Shown piece after piece: positions 63,066 to 64,000 of a stretch of 64,000 nucleotides of DNA. The DNA lies in NCBI RefSeq assembly GCF_004765605.1, contig NZ_SRLC01000002.1:868001-932000 (forward strand), in the 5' to 3' direction. The position numbers and the translations under genes were made by a program. This DNA is from Hymenobacter aquaticus. Its GTDB lineage: Bacteria; Bacteroidota; Bacteroidia; Cytophagales; Hymenobacteraceae. Under the pieces are notes generated by a model. It was given only the letters and a program-made list of their open reading frames with translations, did no database searches and was not told where the DNA came from. Each line of letters starts with the position of its first letter. Position 1 is the stretch's first letter.

Positions 63066-64000
63066 ATGTATGCTATGATGCCGTCCGTAGGGTGGAGTGC
63101 GTTCCGTAGGGCCTATCAGGATGGGCGACTGTCGCAGTATTTGCTGGTAATAGCTTGTCTGGCGGGTGTCGTTGGGTTGTTTGCCGCGCGGGCCCTGGTA
63201 TCCCTGAGTCCGGTGGCCGGCGTGGTAGCCGCCCTGCTCAACCCCGATCTGCGCCGGCAGATACCCCGCTGGCTGCGCAACGGCGCGGCTATCCGGCTGG
63301 CGCTGCTCTACGCGCTGCTGTTGCTCAGCGGCCTCTACACCTCGGCCTGGGACGTCTGGCGGCACGAGTTGTTCCGGCAGCTGCCGCTGCTGGGCGTGCC
63401 GTTGGCCTTCGCCCTGGCCGTGCCCCTGAGCCGCCAGCAACGGTATGCCGTGGGATGCTTCTTCACCGTGGGCGTCGCCCTGATTGGAGCCTTTACCCTG
63501 GGCAAGTATCTGCTAAACCCGGCGCAGGCCAATCTGCTCATCAACCAGGGCCAGAATATTCCATCGGTTACGCGCATTTTCCACATCCACTTCAGCATCA
63601 TGCTGGTGCTGGCCGTGTATTTCGGCTTTTTGTTGCAGCGTGAGGCCTCGGCCCCGGCCGCCCTGCGCTGGCTCTTGCGCCTGTCGGTGCTGCTGTGCGT
63701 CGTGGTGCTGCACGTGCTGGCCTATCGCACGGGACTGCTGGCGCTCTACGCCACGCTGTTGGCCGATGTCGTGCTGACGGTGGTGCTCAACCGCCGGTTT
63801 GTGGTAGGTCTGGGCCTGCTGGCTTGCCTGGTCGTTGTGCCGCTGGCGGCTTACTGGAGCTTGCCTTCCATGCAGCGGCGCGTCGGCGGCTCAGTATACG
63901 ATGTGGAGCAGTTCGCTAACGGCCACGACATCAACAACTCTTCCCTCTCACAGCGCTTGGCTGCTTGGCAGACGGCACAGCGGCTGGCCGGCCGTAACCC
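63066..64000 (+). CDS. O-antigen ligase-family membrane protein, 3' end outside the window
   Basis: At least 311 residues are visible and the frame runs off the edge. The protein has many membrane helices (YLLVIACLAGVVGLF, IRLALLYALLLLSGLY, LPLLGVPLAFALAV, IHFSIMLVLAVYFGFLL, VVVLHVLAYRTGLLALYATL) in the pattern of the Wzy_C/O-antigen ligase family, including the start of the large periplasmic loop. Such proteins join O-antigen to lipid A core or polymerise surface glycans. It follows the GT9 gene by 17 bp. ATG 63066 is used; 63075 and 63078 are alternatives. Confidence 0.85.
   Translation, partial: MYAMMPSVGWSAFRRAYQDGRLSQYLLVIACLAGVVGLFAARALVSLSPVAGVVAALLNPDLRRQIPRWLRNGAAIRLALLYALLLLSGLYTSAWDVWRHELFRQLPLLGVPLAFALAVPLSRQQRYAVGCFFTVGVALIGAFTLGKYLLNPAQANLLINQGQNIPSVTRIFHIHFSIMLVLAVYFGFLLQREASAPAALRWLLRLSVLLCVVVLHVLAYRTGLLALYATLLADVVLTVVLNRRFVVGLGLLACLVVVPLAAYWSLPSMQRRVGGSVYDVEQFANGHDINNSSLSQRLAAWQTAQRLAGRN

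Overview
The window looks like a high-GC Bacteroidota chromosome, most likely Hymenobacter or a close relative in the Cytophagales. The signs are several TAnnTTTG-type -7 promoter boxes, no obvious Shine-Dalgarno sequences, TonB-dependent receptors of the carboxypeptidase-regulatory/OMP_b-brl type, many MKxx lipoproteins, a BtuB/BtuG-like pair, and a mobile element of Bacteroidota style. The genus is inferred from gene content and style; no search was run.

Left core chromosome (1-19.58 kb): end of a TPR protein, phosphosulfolactate synthase (ComA), a PQQ-type sugar dehydrogenase lipoprotein, a DedA protein, shikimate dehydrogenase, an OMP_b-brl TonB receptor, WrbA, an ECF sigma factor overlapping a membrane/barrel protein, UvrB, a DUF421 protein, a phytoene-desaturase-like oxidoreductase, then an arsenic-related trio: ArsM-type methyltransferase, a DUF547 remnant and an aquaporin.

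Integrated island (about 19.58-43.91 kb): an AT-richer element inserted in the 3' half of a tRNA-Gly(CCC) gene. A 47-bp direct repeat (one mismatch) marks both ends; the intact tRNA is at the right end and a tyrosine recombinase at the left. The left half carries the element's own genes: integrase, an unknown 586-aa protein, an excisionase/AlpA-like HTH protein, two tiny coupled ORFs, a VirE-N/primase-like protein, a DUF3987 protein, a serine recombinase and a zinc-ribbon protein. I see no relaxase or conjugation genes. The middle is a decaying zone: a GIY-YIG protein, a resolvase with three in-frame stops, a large PLD-vWA fusion protein, a PLD remnant and a doubly broken AbiEii-like nucleotidyltransferase. 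The right half is a four-gene defence locus: DUF499 ATPase, DUF3780 protein, DUF1156 DNA methyltransferase and a PLD-SNF2 helicase. It resembles the DISARM/BREX group in logic (ATPase, methylase, helicase, PLD nuclease) and has an intrinsic terminator between its second and third genes. Short GTTTAAACC/GGTTTGAAACC motifs sit at both ends and at three internal sites.

Right core chromosome (43.9-64 kb): an NAD(P)-binding protein, a small membrane protein, a GNAT enzyme, a hydrolase-like lipoprotein, a 21-bp minisatellite, a B12-binding radical SAM protein, an HMA-AraC regulator fusion with a membrane partner, a cobalamin-riboswitch-controlled btuB plus BtuG-like operon, a 3-methyladenine glycosylase, a THUMP-like methyltransferase, a DUF4397 lipoprotein, adenosylhomocysteinase, and the start of a surface-polysaccharide cluster (GT2, GT9 and an O-antigen ligase cut by the window edge). 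Two related ~300-bp composite repeats lie between convergent gene pairs at 5.5 kb and 55.8 kb.
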